Shown piece by piece: positions 1 through 6,002 of a DNA stretch of 50,322 nt. The notes beneath the pieces were generated by a model. That model had not been told where the DNA came from. It saw only the letters and a program-made list of their open reading frames with translations, and did not search any database. This stretch comes from a virus: positions 1-50,322 of IMG/VR virus record IMGVR_UViG_3300010885_013193; one strand, written 5' to 3'. Both the position numbers and the translations under genes were made by a program. Position 1 is the stretch's first letter. Each line of letters starts with the position of its first letter.

Positions 1-2
1 AA

Positions 3-161
3 CTTCACGAAAGGCTTCCGCAAGGCATCGAGATCTCAGCCATTCGCTTTGCCATCCACGAACTGCGGCTAGGCGGGCACAAGTACGTCGCTGACAGGCT
101 GGCAGATTACGTGGAGCGGTGGAAGGGAAGAAGGGCCGCGACTGACCGCTGCGGAGTCTAG
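3..161 (+). CDS. C-terminal end of an unidentified protein (5' end outside window)
   Basis: An open frame enters from the left edge and ends at the TAG at 159-161, leaving 52 codons. The visible part is basic and helical (it contains GIEISAIRFAIHEL and ends in WKGRRAATDRCGV), but the family cannot be told. The first copy of the GCTGCGGAGTCT motif overlaps the last codons and the stop, the same gene-end position seen for later copies. Confidence 0.5.
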   Translation, partial: LHERLPQGIEISAIRFAIHELRLGGHKYVADRLADYVERWKGRRAATDRCGV

Positions 162-239
162 ATCGTAGCGGGGCTGGCATTGTCCACCCCGCCTCGACCT
201 GCACTCGCAGGCTACGCCCATCACAACTTCGTGGTGGGC
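148..239 (+). promoter_or_regulatory. Motif/hairpin leader 1
   Basis: Motif GCTGCGGAGTCT lies at 148-159. A hairpin lies at 216-239, with stem GCCCATCAC / GTGGTGGGC (one G-T pair) and loop AACTTC. A pyrimidine-rich stretch, the AAGGAGG ribosome site and the ATG at 270 follow. It is the first member of a family of similar leaders in the first 6 kb. The function (promoter, attenuator or mRNA processing) is inferred only from position. Confidence 0.55.
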
Positions 240-269
240 ATTGTCGTTTCTATCCCGAAGGAGGTTCTC

Positions 270-500
270 ATGTCCGCTGCTATCACCAACGTCCGCAACA
301 GTCGCAATGTCACTGAGGCTGTCGTGTTCCCTGCTCGTGACGGGTTCTGGTTTCTCGACGCCCGGAGCGATGCACCGCCGGTCGGCCCCTTCCCCACACG
401 CGAACGTGCGGAAGCGTCCGCCGATGTGAATGTCGAGATCGACCGTGAGATCGACCGTATCCTCACGCCGAAGCCGCTGGCCTCCCGCAACCTGCGGTAG
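270..500 (+). CDS. Small hypothetical protein, 76 aa
   Basis: The ATG at 270 follows an AAGGAGG site, so it is preferred over the in-frame start at 180, which lies upstream of the leader hairpin. The protein has no signal or membrane segment. Its middle reads DGFWFLDARSDAPPVGPFPT and its C-terminal half is charged and probably helical. I do not recognise the family. It is the first complete gene of the early plus-strand series and has its own motif/hairpin leader. Confidence 0.6.
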   Translation: MSAAITNVRNSRNVTEAVVFPARDGFWFLDARSDAPPVGPFPTRERAEASADVNVEIDREIDRILTPKPLASRNLR

Positions 501-514
501 ACAGGAGCCACACC

Positions 515-703
515 ATGATCGTCAAGGTCGAGAACTGCTACTGCGGACACGATAGGTTTCGGTTCCGACTCACCCTCCCTGATGGGAAACGCGAGTTCGT
601 TCCGGGACGCACGTGGACGCGAGCCACAGCCGCAGACGCACTCAACGTGCTTGAGCGTGTCTACGGATTCCGTCGTTGTTCAATCCGCTTTCGGCACGTT
701 TAG
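515..703 (+). CDS. Small hypothetical protein, 62 aa
   Basis: The ATG at 515 follows an ACAGGAG site 14 bases after the previous stop, so the two genes are probably co-transcribed. The protein is basic, with an N-terminal NCYCGHDRFRFRLTLPDGK and several Arg-Phe pairs. It may be a small beta-rich binding protein, but no family is recognised. The next motif/hairpin leader starts three bases after its stop. Confidence 0.55.
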   Translation: MIVKVENCYCGHDRFRFRLTLPDGKREFVPGRTWTRATAADALNVLERVYGFRRCSIRFRHV

Positions 704-705
704 CC

Positions 706-765
706 GCTGCGGAGTCTGACTTTTGTGAACGGGGCTAGTCGTCATCGTGGCGGCTGGCCCCGTTC
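706..765 (+). promoter_or_regulatory. Motif/hairpin leader 2
   Basis: Motif at 706-717. A 9-bp perfect stem, GAACGGGGC (727-735) with GCCCCGTTC (757-765), encloses a loop that can form a smaller stem. An ACAGGAG site and the ATG at 787 follow. Regulatory role inferred from recurrence. Confidence 0.55.
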
Positions 766-786
766 GCGTTTCCCACAGGAGTGGCA

Positions 787-990
787 ATGCCCACTGCAAC
801 AAAGCCCCCCGTCTATTCGGTCTGCCTCACACGGCAGCAGTTGTCCGCAGTACGTGACGGCCTGCGATGGTGGCACAAAGACTGCTCCACGCCAGAGGTG
901 GCAGATCAGTACCGCCAGAGCGTGTACGACGCACTGCAAAGAGTTCACGCAATCCTGCTCGATGCGGGTGGAGTGGACGACACGAAGTAG
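787..990 (+). CDS. Small hypothetical protein, 67 aa
   Basis: The ATG at 787 is chosen over a GTG at 781 because the ACAGGAG ribosome site sits at the usual distance from it. The sequence looks like a short helical domain (LTRQQLSAVRDGLRWW and a C-terminal DALQRVHAILLDAG). No catalytic or metal motif is visible. The family is not recognised. Confidence 0.6.
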   Translation: MPTATKPPVYSVCLTRQQLSAVRDGLRWWHKDCSTPEVADQYRQSVYDALQRVHAILLDAGGVDDTK

Positions 991-1003
991 CGGCGGAATC
1001 CCC

Positions 1004-1045
1004 GCTGCGGAGTCTTGATTCTGACCGGCGGCACGTTGCCGTCGG
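1004..1045 (+). promoter_or_regulatory. Motif/hairpin leader 3
   Basis: Motif at 1004-1015. Hairpin at 1025-1045 with stem CCGGCGGCA / TGCCGTCGG (one G-T pair) and a 3-base loop. It is followed by a pyrimidine-rich run, a GAGGAG site and the ATG at 1078. Confidence 0.55.
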
Positions 1046-1077
1046 CTGTCCCTTGTCCCTGTTTCTGAGGAGTTCCC

Positions 1078-1242
1078 ATGTCCACGCAGAACCAACTGCC
1101 CCACACCCTGCACTTCATCCGCCTCGACAACGCGGCGAAGCAACTAGGGGCACAGTCGAAGCGTCAGTTCCTGTCCGATCTTCGCACGCTCACCCATCGT
1201 GAGCGCCGTGAAGTGGCCGACCTCGTGAAGAAGGAGGGCTGA
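1078..1242 (+). CDS. Small hypothetical protein, 54 aa
   Basis: ATG after GAGGAG, TGA at 1240-1242. The product is basic and helical, ending HRERREVADLVKKEG. No family is recognised. The AAGGAGG near its 3' end serves as ribosome site for the next gene, which starts three bases after the stop, so translation of the two is probably coupled. Confidence 0.6.
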   Translation: MSTQNQLPHTLHFIRLDNAAKQLGAQSKRQFLSDLRTLTHRERREVADLVKKEG

Positions 1243-1245
1243 TTC

Positions 1246-1467
1246 ATGCCGCACTTCTTGGTCACACGCGATCGCGCCTACTGGGTGCGAGAGGTGATGC
1301 ACATAGACGCCGCGACAAAGGAAGACGCGGAGGATCAGTTCTACGACCACTTCGATCCTGAAGTGGTAATCGTGGAGCCATTCCGTTTCGGCAACTCGAC
1401 ACACGAAACCCCGCTTGAAGTGACTGCGTGCGATCCGCCCGCCCCGCCCGCTGCGGAGCCTGACTGA
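1246..1467 (+). CDS. Small hypothetical protein, 73 aa
   Basis: The ATG at 1246 follows an AAGGAGG site. The N-terminal half resembles a small alpha/beta fold (HFLVTRDRAYWVREV, then DAATKEDAEDQFYDHFD), as in short phage proteins of unknown role. The tail is Pro/Ala rich. That tail is encoded by a variant copy of the repeated motif at 1450-1461 (GCTGCGGAGCCT), so the motif has become part of the coding sequence here. The stop overlaps the next start as TGATG. Confidence 0.6.
   Translation: MPHFLVTRDRAYWVREVMHIDAATKEDAEDQFYDHFDPEVVIVEPFRFGNSTHETPLEVTACDPPAPPAAEPD
1450..1461 (+). repeat. Variant motif copy inside coding sequence
   Basis: GCTGCGGAGCCT differs from the consensus at one base and encodes the Ala-Ala-Glu-Pro end of the 73-residue protein. 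It has no following hairpin, and the next start codon overlaps directly. Confidence 0.4.
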
Positions 1468-1592
1468 TGGGCACCAAGTGGAACGATCAGTGGTGGTCAC
1501 TGGTCAAGGCTAGTCGCGTCAAGGAGGAGCAACGTCTGCGGGTGGCACGCCAGAAGTTGAAGCGTGCATCCCGACGCAAGGTGCAGCGGTGA
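1467..1592 (+). CDS. Very small basic protein, 41 aa
   Basis: The ATG at 1467 overlaps the preceding TGA. The product is short and strongly basic, with many Arg and Lys in its last 25 residues (it ends KRASRRKVQR), which suggests nucleic-acid binding. No family is recognised. The start overlap and an uninterrupted frame to a stop just before the next leader support it as a real gene. Confidence 0.45.
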   Translation: MGTKWNDQWWSLVKASRVKEEQRLRVARQKLKRASRRKVQR

Positions 1593-1599
1593 AGTAGCC

Positions 1600-1660
1600 G
1601 CTGCGGAGTCTGGTTTTTACAGGGCCATCCCATTTCGGGGTGGCCTTTTTCTTTTCCTGA
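1600..1660 (+). promoter_or_regulatory. Motif/terminator-like leader 4 (upstream of the amidoligase)
   Basis: Motif at 1600-1611. Strong hairpin with stem GGCCATCCC (1623-1631) / GGGGTGGCC (1637-1645), followed by a T-rich tract from 1646, the layout of a rho-independent terminator. A GAGGAGG site and the ATG at 1671 follow at once, so a terminator here would act as a leader attenuator. It is nearly the same as the leader at 3890-3950. Confidence 0.6.
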
Positions 1661-1670
1661 GGAGGACGGC

Positions 1671-2960
1671 ATGTCCACAGAGAACGAAGTCCAGATCGAG
1701 TACGACGTTTACGGCTTCTCCCGCAACGGCATCCATCGTGACACGGGCACGGAGTATGGCCCGGATGGGTTCAACCGCTACGGCTTCAACGAGGAAGGCT
1801 ACGACCGCTCCGGGTACGACGAGAACGGGTACGACCGCAGTCGATTCGATGAAGACGGATGGCACGAGGAAGGATGGCACCGTGACACGCACACGGAGTT
1901 CTCCCCCAACAGACGCACTCGTGATGGCTCACGCTACAACGACAGTGGCTACGACGCGGACGGATACGACTCCGATGGCATAGACGAGGATGGGTTCTAC
2001 CGTGATGGGTATAACGACGACGGCGAGGATCGCAACGGCTTCAGTCGCTGCGATAACGGCGACTGCGACGATGAGTATTGCTCATGCCGCAACGCTGGCT
2101 GCGATGAACTGCTCGACTCCTGTGCGTGCGTTCTTGAGGAGACTGGCTGGCAGAGGCACGCCTACCGTCGCACCTCACCGACGATAGCGTTCGAGTTCGA
2201 GTGCATCTCCTATTCGACAGCGAACGAAGCACGCGGTCGTCTTCTCAATGCCTACAACCCGGCATACGAGGAACTTGTATGCAAAACAAGCACCGGCGAT
2301 GGTGCCATCTGCAAGCAGGACGGATCTCTTCCCGACACTGGCGTCGAGTTCGTCACGGTGCCGATGTTTCTCGACGAGCATAGGTCTGTGCTGAGAAAGG
2401 CTTTCCGCAACAAGTTCGGTGACGGCTCCGTATCCTCGTGGAACCACACCAAGTGCGGGATGCACGTGCATCTTGCTCGCACCAGCCTGTCGAACCTGAC
2501 GCTGGGCAAGATGCTGTGCTTCATGCACCAGCCAGCCAATGTGCCGTTCCACGTTGCGATTGCTGGTCGCCAGAGTACGTACGCTCAGTTCGTGCATCAC
2601 CGCAGTGCCGTCAGCACTGGCCTGCCAGACAAGGCAGGGAGGGGAGACAAGTATTCGGCACTCAATGTCAAGCCCTACACCGTTGAGTTCCGCATCTTCC
2701 GCCCGTCGTGCAAGTTCGAGACGCTGCTCAAGAACCTGTGCTACTGCCTTGCGGTGCGTGACTTTTGCAGGCAGTCGTCCCTTGACTACCGCGCTTTGAG
2801 TGCGAGTGCGTTCCTGCTGTGGCTTGGCACGACCGACGCTCGCCGCACGTACCGCGAACTCGACGCTTGGTTGCGTGAATCGGACAGCGATTACGGACGG
2901 TCCTATCTGGCGACTGCCCTGCCCGTGCCGAAGCCGAAGCCCGCTCCCGTTGTTGCCTGA
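1671..2960 (+). CDS. Amidoligase-like enzyme with N-terminal acidic pentapeptide repeats, 429 aa
   Basis: Residues about 14-124 are tandem five-residue units of the form D-x-x-G-Y/F, such as DRSGY, DENGY, DADGY and DEDGF. Residues 127-153 hold seven cysteines that could bind metal. Residues about 172-395 look like the glutamine-synthetase-fold amidoligase family (Amidoligase_2 type): FEFECISY, KQDGSLPDTGVEFV, CGMHVHLA and VKPYTVEFRIFRPS. Family members are predicted to use ATP to join an amine to a carboxylate. The next gene is a class II glutamine amidotransferase, which could supply ammonia or swap an amide. Substrate unknown; the acidic repeats may be a substrate of the enzyme itself, which is inference. 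The start at 1671 has a GAGGAGG site. Family call fairly sure, biological role open. Confidence 0.75.
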   Translation: MSTENEVQIEYDVYGFSRNGIHRDTGTEYGPDGFNRYGFNEEGYDRSGYDENGYDRSRFDEDGWHEEGWHRDTHTEFSPNRRTRDGSRYNDSGYDADGYDSDGIDEDGFYRDGYNDDGEDRNGFSRCDNGDCDDEYCSCRNAGCDELLDSCACVLEETGWQRHAYRRTSPTIAFEFECISYSTANEARGRLLNAYNPAYEELVCKTSTGDGAICKQDGSLPDTGVEFVTVPMFLDEHRSVLRKAFRNKFGDGSVSSWNHTKCGMHVHLARTSLSNLTLGKMLCFMHQPANVPFHVAIAGRQSTYAQFVHHRSAVSTGLPDKAGRGDKYSALNVKPYTVEFRIFRPSCKFETLLKNLCYCLAVRDFCRQSSLDYRALSASAFLLWLGTTDARRTYRELDAWLRESDSDYGRSYLATALPVPKPKPAPVVA

Positions 2961-2998
2961 GTCTCACTTCTATCCCTAACTACACAGGAGAATCCTTC

Positions 2999-3883
2999 AT
3001 GTGCCTCGCAATCTACAAGCCCGCCGATACAGCCGCCGACTGGACTGCCTACGAGAACGGATACGCAGACAACCCGCACTCGTGGGGGTTCGCTGCCATT
3101 GTCGATGGTCAACTCGTGACCCGCTGCGGCATCGGCACGTTCGCTGAGTTCCGCTCTGCGTTCGAGCCGCACGCCAACTGCAAGGCGATCATCCACTTCC
3201 GATTCGCCACGCACGGCAGCAAGACGGAGGCCAACTGCCATCCGTTCCTCGTCGCAAGCGATCTTGCCGTCATTCACAACGGCATCATCGACATCAAGTG
3301 CAACGTCCACTCAGACCGCTCTGATACGTGGCATTTCAATGAGTTGATTCTCAAGCCACTTCACCAGCGTGACCCGGACTTCTTCGTGCGTCCAGAGATT
3401 CGGTACACACAGCAGTTAGCCCATCGTGGCAGCAAGTTCGTGTTCCTGCGGGCCGATGGCACGCACGACATCTGGGCTGAGAGCGACGGATGCTGGGAGA
3501 AAGACGGCCACTGGTACAGCAACACGGGCTACAAGTACAGCCGCGTTGCGTACTACACCGCCAGCAATTCGTCCGGTTCAGCGAGCCGGTCGATGTCGTG
3601 CCATCGTGACCTGTCGCCTACCGACTTAGACGACACGCCGATCATGACGAAGCATGAGGTGACGTTCGACCTTGAGGCTGACACTCGTGACCTCGTGAGA
3701 GAGTACGACTACGAGCAGGGGTCGATGTTGCGTGACCCGTACGAGTACGACGAACTCTCCTCGCCAAGCCTTGAGGAGATCGCCCAGTTGCTTCTCGACT
3801 ACGGGTATTCCGAAGCCGTACTCAAGGAGGTGTACGACATCGGTGGCAAGTTCGGGCTGGAGTCTCTGGCAGAAACCCTTTGA
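2999..3883 (+). CDS. Class II (Ntn-type) glutamine amidotransferase, 294 aa
   Basis: The protein begins Met-Cys, giving the N-terminal cysteine nucleophile after Met removal (MCLAIYKP). The family signatures follow in order: HSWGFAAI (27-34), HFRFATHG (66-73), NCHPF (79-83) and HNGII (93-97). These enzymes release ammonia from glutamine and pass it to a partner or fused synthase. No synthase domain is fused here, and the C-terminal 190 residues are not recognised. The gene follows the amidoligase after 38 bases with its own ACAGGAG site, so the two probably work together. After it comes the second copy of the motif/terminator-like leader. Confidence 0.8.
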   Translation: MCLAIYKPADTAADWTAYENGYADNPHSWGFAAIVDGQLVTRCGIGTFAEFRSAFEPHANCKAIIHFRFATHGSKTEANCHPFLVASDLAVIHNGIIDIKCNVHSDRSDTWHFNELILKPLHQRDPDFFVRPEIRYTQQLAHRGSKFVFLRADGTHDIWAESDGCWEKDGHWYSNTGYKYSRVAYYTASNSSGSASRSMSCHRDLSPTDLDDTPIMTKHEVTFDLEADTRDLVREYDYEQGSMLRDPYEYDELSSPSLEEIAQLLLDYGYSEAVLKEVYDIGGKFGLESLAETL

Positions 3884-3889
3884 TCCTTC

Positions 3890-3950
3890 GATGCGGAGTC
3901 TGGCTTTTGTTGGGCCATCCCAGTGCGGGGTGGCCTTGTTCTTTTTCACA
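3890..3950 (+). promoter_or_regulatory. Motif/terminator-like leader 5 (near-copy of leader 4)
   Basis: Motif variant GATGCGGAGTCT at 3890-3901. The hairpin stem GGCCATCCC (3913-3921) / GGGGTGGCC (3927-3935) is identical to that of leader 4, and is followed by a T-rich tract and an AAGGAG site. Together the two leaders bracket the amidoligase and amidotransferase genes. Confidence 0.6.
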
Positions 3951-3961
3951 AGGAGTTTGAC

Positions 3962-4525
3962 ATGCGTTTCTTTACCAACTGGATTGAGTCCATCGTTCGT
4001 GGTTGTGTGCGTGAGTGCCTGTTCGATTCTGCTGACGCTCGACAGTTGTTCGCCAACACGGTGTCGGCGGAAGTGGCACAGGCGATGCGTGATGTTGCCT
4101 GCACGCCAGAGCAGATGTCCTCTCACTTGGACTACCGGAAGTTAGCGGAGAAGGTGGCTGTCGATGAGGTGGCCCGATACGTGGATATTGTTCGACTCTC
4201 CGACATCGTGGCGGATAACGTGGAGATCGACAGCAGCGACATCGCCACCCGCGTGGCACGCAACCTCGACATGGATGATGTCGCGTCACATGTCGCAGAC
4301 GAGATCGACATGGGGCAGGTGTGCGAGCAGTGCGCTGAGAAGATAGAGGTAGATGAGGATGCTGTAGTCGAGCGTGCCGCAGAGATTGCGGCAGAGAACG
4401 TGGACAACGACGAGGTGGCGGCGAAGGTGGCAGAGAACATCGACTGGGAGGCTGACGTTCTCGACTACGAGACTCTTGCGAAGGCGTTGCTCGCGTGCTT
4501 CGCAAAGTCCGTCACCAAGTCCTGA
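3962..4525 (+). CDS. Acidic protein built of 13-residue repeats, 187 aa
   Basis: The ATG at 3962 follows AAGGAG; the in-frame start at 3923 lies inside the leader hairpin and is rejected. Residues about 57-165 repeat a roughly 13-residue unit of the form D-x-D-[DE]-V-A-x-x-V-A-x-x-I. Examples are DMDDVASHVADEI, DMGQVCEQCAEKI and DNDEVAAKVAENI. The regular spacing of Val/Ala/Ile with acidic caps suggests short helices forming a rod or scaffold. I do not recognise the family. Strongly acidic; could act as a binding scaffold or DNA mimic, which is speculation. Confidence 0.65.
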   Translation: MRFFTNWIESIVRGCVRECLFDSADARQLFANTVSAEVAQAMRDVACTPEQMSSHLDYRKLAEKVAVDEVARYVDIVRLSDIVADNVEIDSSDIATRVARNLDMDDVASHVADEIDMGQVCEQCAEKIEVDEDAVVERAAEIAAENVDNDEVAAKVAENIDWEADVLDYETLAKALLACFAKSVTKS

Positions 4526-4532
4526 GTTTACC

Positions 4533-4562
4533 GATGCGGAGTCTTAGTTGCAGGGAGGCAAC
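4533..4562 (+). promoter_or_regulatory. Motif with ribosome site inside a hairpin loop (leader 6)
   Basis: Motif variant GATGCGGAGTCT at 4533-4544. A short hairpin, GTTGC (4547-4551) / GCAAC (4558-4562), holds AGGGAG in its loop four bases before the ATG at 4566. The ribosome site is therefore presented in a loop, unlike the other leaders. Confidence 0.45.
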
Positions 4563-4565
4563 GAC

Positions 4566-4661
4566 ATGCACAATCAGTGGACGCACGCGGAGATCGAACT
4601 GTACCTGCTCATGTTGCTGGTGTTCATGCGGGCACTTGCAAGATGGGCCAATCTCAACTGA
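4566..4661 (+). CDS. Tiny hydrophobic protein, 31 aa
   Basis: The ATG at 4566 is preceded by GGGAGG in a hairpin loop; TGA at 4659-4661. About 14 central residues are hydrophobic (LYLLMLLVFMRALA), which is short for a membrane span but possible. No family is recognised. It is probably real because of its leader and the ribosome site that follows for the next gene. Confidence 0.45.
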   Translation: MHNQWTHAEIELYLLMLLVFMRALARWANLN

Positions 4662-4673
4662 AGGAGGAACGAC

Positions 4674-4829
4674 GTGACAATCGCTGAACTCATTGCTGCC
4701 GTTCAAGTAGTCGCACCCCACGCCCTGTTCGACGAAGCACCGGACGGGGAAGTCATCGTCTATACGGGGCTGGCTGCACCCGATGACGCTGACTGGGATC
4801 GAGGCGACAGTCCACTCAAACCATTGTAG
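4674..4829 (+). CDS. Small acidic hypothetical protein, 51 aa
   Basis: GTG start at 4674 after AAGGAGG, TAG at 4827-4829. The product is acidic, especially its C-terminal half (APDDADWDRGD). No family is recognised. Placed by its strong ribosome site and by filling the gap between the genes on either side. Confidence 0.5.
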   Translation: MTIAELIAAVQVVAPHALFDEAPDGEVIVYTGLAAPDDADWDRGDSPLKPL

Positions 4830-4843
4830 AGAAAGGTGTACTC

Positions 4844-5035
4844 ATGTATATTACTAGCCCTCGTCCAATTCCAACTGCGTCCCTCACCCTGACCCCACGC
4901 GAACTCGATCTCGTCGTGCAATCGCTGGGCGATTCCGCTGCGGAGTCTCACGAGTGGGGCGACGAACAGGCCGTCGAGTGGCGGCTGCTTCAACGCAAGT
5001 TCATCAAGGCCCACAACAAACTCATCACTCACTAG
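4844..5035 (+). CDS. Small hypothetical protein, 63 aa
   Basis: ATG at 4844 after a weak GAAAGG site. The sequence TPRELDLVVQSLGDSAAE, then WRLLQRKFIKAHNKL, looks like two amphipathic helices. An exact copy of the repeated motif (4937-4948) is read as Ala-Ala-Glu-Ser in the middle of the protein. No family is recognised. The next gene starts eight bases after its stop. Confidence 0.55.
   Translation: MYITSPRPIPTASLTLTPRELDLVVQSLGDSAAESHEWGDEQAVEWRLLQRKFIKAHNKLITH
4937..4948 (+). repeat. Exact motif copy inside coding sequence
   Basis: GCTGCGGAGTCT is identical to the leader motif but lies in frame within the 63-residue gene, with no hairpin after it. Its presence inside a gene suggests either an insertion that became coding or a protein-independent role in the nucleic acid. 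Confidence 0.4.
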
Positions 5036-5043
5036 GAGAACCC

Positions 5044-5916
5044 ATGACCCCTTCCACTCTCACTGTCGGTGCCCGCTCCGGTGGCGTGTGCATCCTGAAC
5101 ACACGCTCCTGCCTGCGGGATACCGTTCACGCAGCAGCCGACGCTGTAGGTGCAGGCAAGTACGTACCGCAGCGACCGGCTGTCACTACCACCCTGCGAC
5201 TTGCTATGCAGGAGATCGGCAACGGACTGTACGGCAAGAAGCGCAAGCAGCCCATCGTCCCTCGACACATTGACGACAATGCGTTCGAGTGCGTGCGGGT
5301 TGTGCCGACCAGCGACCGCAACGAGTACCACCACCTGTTCAGTGCCAGCATTGACAGGCAGTGGAACGTGACGGTGCTTGCCCACAACCATGACCACAAC
5401 GGGTACATGGTGCAGACTGCACTCGACAATGCCATCGTCCAGTTGCGTGACTATCTCCCCGCCCCTGTCGTATCACAGGTGACGGTGCGTATCCTGCAAT
5501 CTTGGAAAGCCATGTCGATGTCAGAGCAGGGAGGCGTGTGGTTCCTTGCCGACGATCACCTCGACAACTACCGGGAGTACGCTCGCATCCTGCGGGGTGC
5601 GAACAACAACGGCCCACGCCTCACGCTCACCACGTTCAGCATCGACAGCAATCCCGACACTGTGGAGCAGGTGCTTTCTCAGGTGCGGGATACCGTCAAG
5701 GCTGGCGTCGAGGAGATCATGCGTGACGTGCTGGAGGCAACCGGCGGAATGAACGACCGCTCGATCAACGTGCGTATCGCTCGTGCCAACAAGTTGCTTG
5801 CTCTGGTCGAGCAGTACCAGTCCCTGACGGGCATCTCCATGCCTGAGTTGACGGACGCCATTGAGCAGTGCAAGCAGGCCGTCGCAGTGAACCGGCTGCT
5901 TGCCACGTCCATCTAG
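5044..5916 (+). CDS. Hypothetical protein, 290 aa, likely partner of the MoxR module
   Basis: The ATG at 5044 follows AGGAG and is preferred to the upstream in-frame start at 4954, which overlaps the previous gene. No known motif was seen. Residues about 180-290 are mostly helical with a coiled-coil-like character (DTVKAGVEEIMRDVLEA, then ANKLLALVEQYQSLTG). Phage genes of this size with no recognised domain commonly precede a MoxR ATPase gene; that is a context argument only. A motif/hairpin leader separates it from the ATPase. Confidence 0.65.
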   Translation: MTPSTLTVGARSGGVCILNTRSCLRDTVHAAADAVGAGKYVPQRPAVTTTLRLAMQEIGNGLYGKKRKQPIVPRHIDDNAFECVRVVPTSDRNEYHHLFSASIDRQWNVTVLAHNHDHNGYMVQTALDNAIVQLRDYLPAPVVSQVTVRILQSWKAMSMSEQGGVWFLADDHLDNYREYARILRGANNNGPRLTLTTFSIDSNPDTVEQVLSQVRDTVKAGVEEIMRDVLEATGGMNDRSINVRIARANKLLALVEQYQSLTGISMPELTDAIEQCKQAVAVNRLLATSI

Positions 5917-5934
5917 TTTCCCCCGTAGTTTCCC

Positions 5935-5974
5935 GCTGCGGAGTCGGTATTCTGAGGGGGCAGCGTTGCCCCCT
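5935..5974 (+). promoter_or_regulatory. Motif/hairpin leader 7 (upstream of the AAA+ ATPase)
   Basis: Motif variant GCTGCGGAGTCG at 5935-5946. Perfect 8-bp stem AGGGGGCA (5955-5962) / TGCCCCCT (5967-5974) with loop GCGT, then a pyrimidine run, a GAGGAG site and the ATG at 6003. It is the last copy seen; genes after 7.1 kb lack the motif. Confidence 0.55.
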
Positions 5975-6002
5975 CGTCCCTTTCTATATGAGGAGTTTTC
6001 CT

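Noticed and set aside
1671-3883. 7-deazaguanine DNA modification cassette because of the class II amidotransferase
   Set aside because: No QueC, QueD, QueE or TGT/DpdA-like gene is visible in the window; the partner enzyme is an amidoligase.
148-5974. CRISPR or similar array from the repeated 12-mer
   Set aside because: Spacing is irregular (hundreds of bases to over 2 kb), intervening sequence is coding, and there are no Cas genes.
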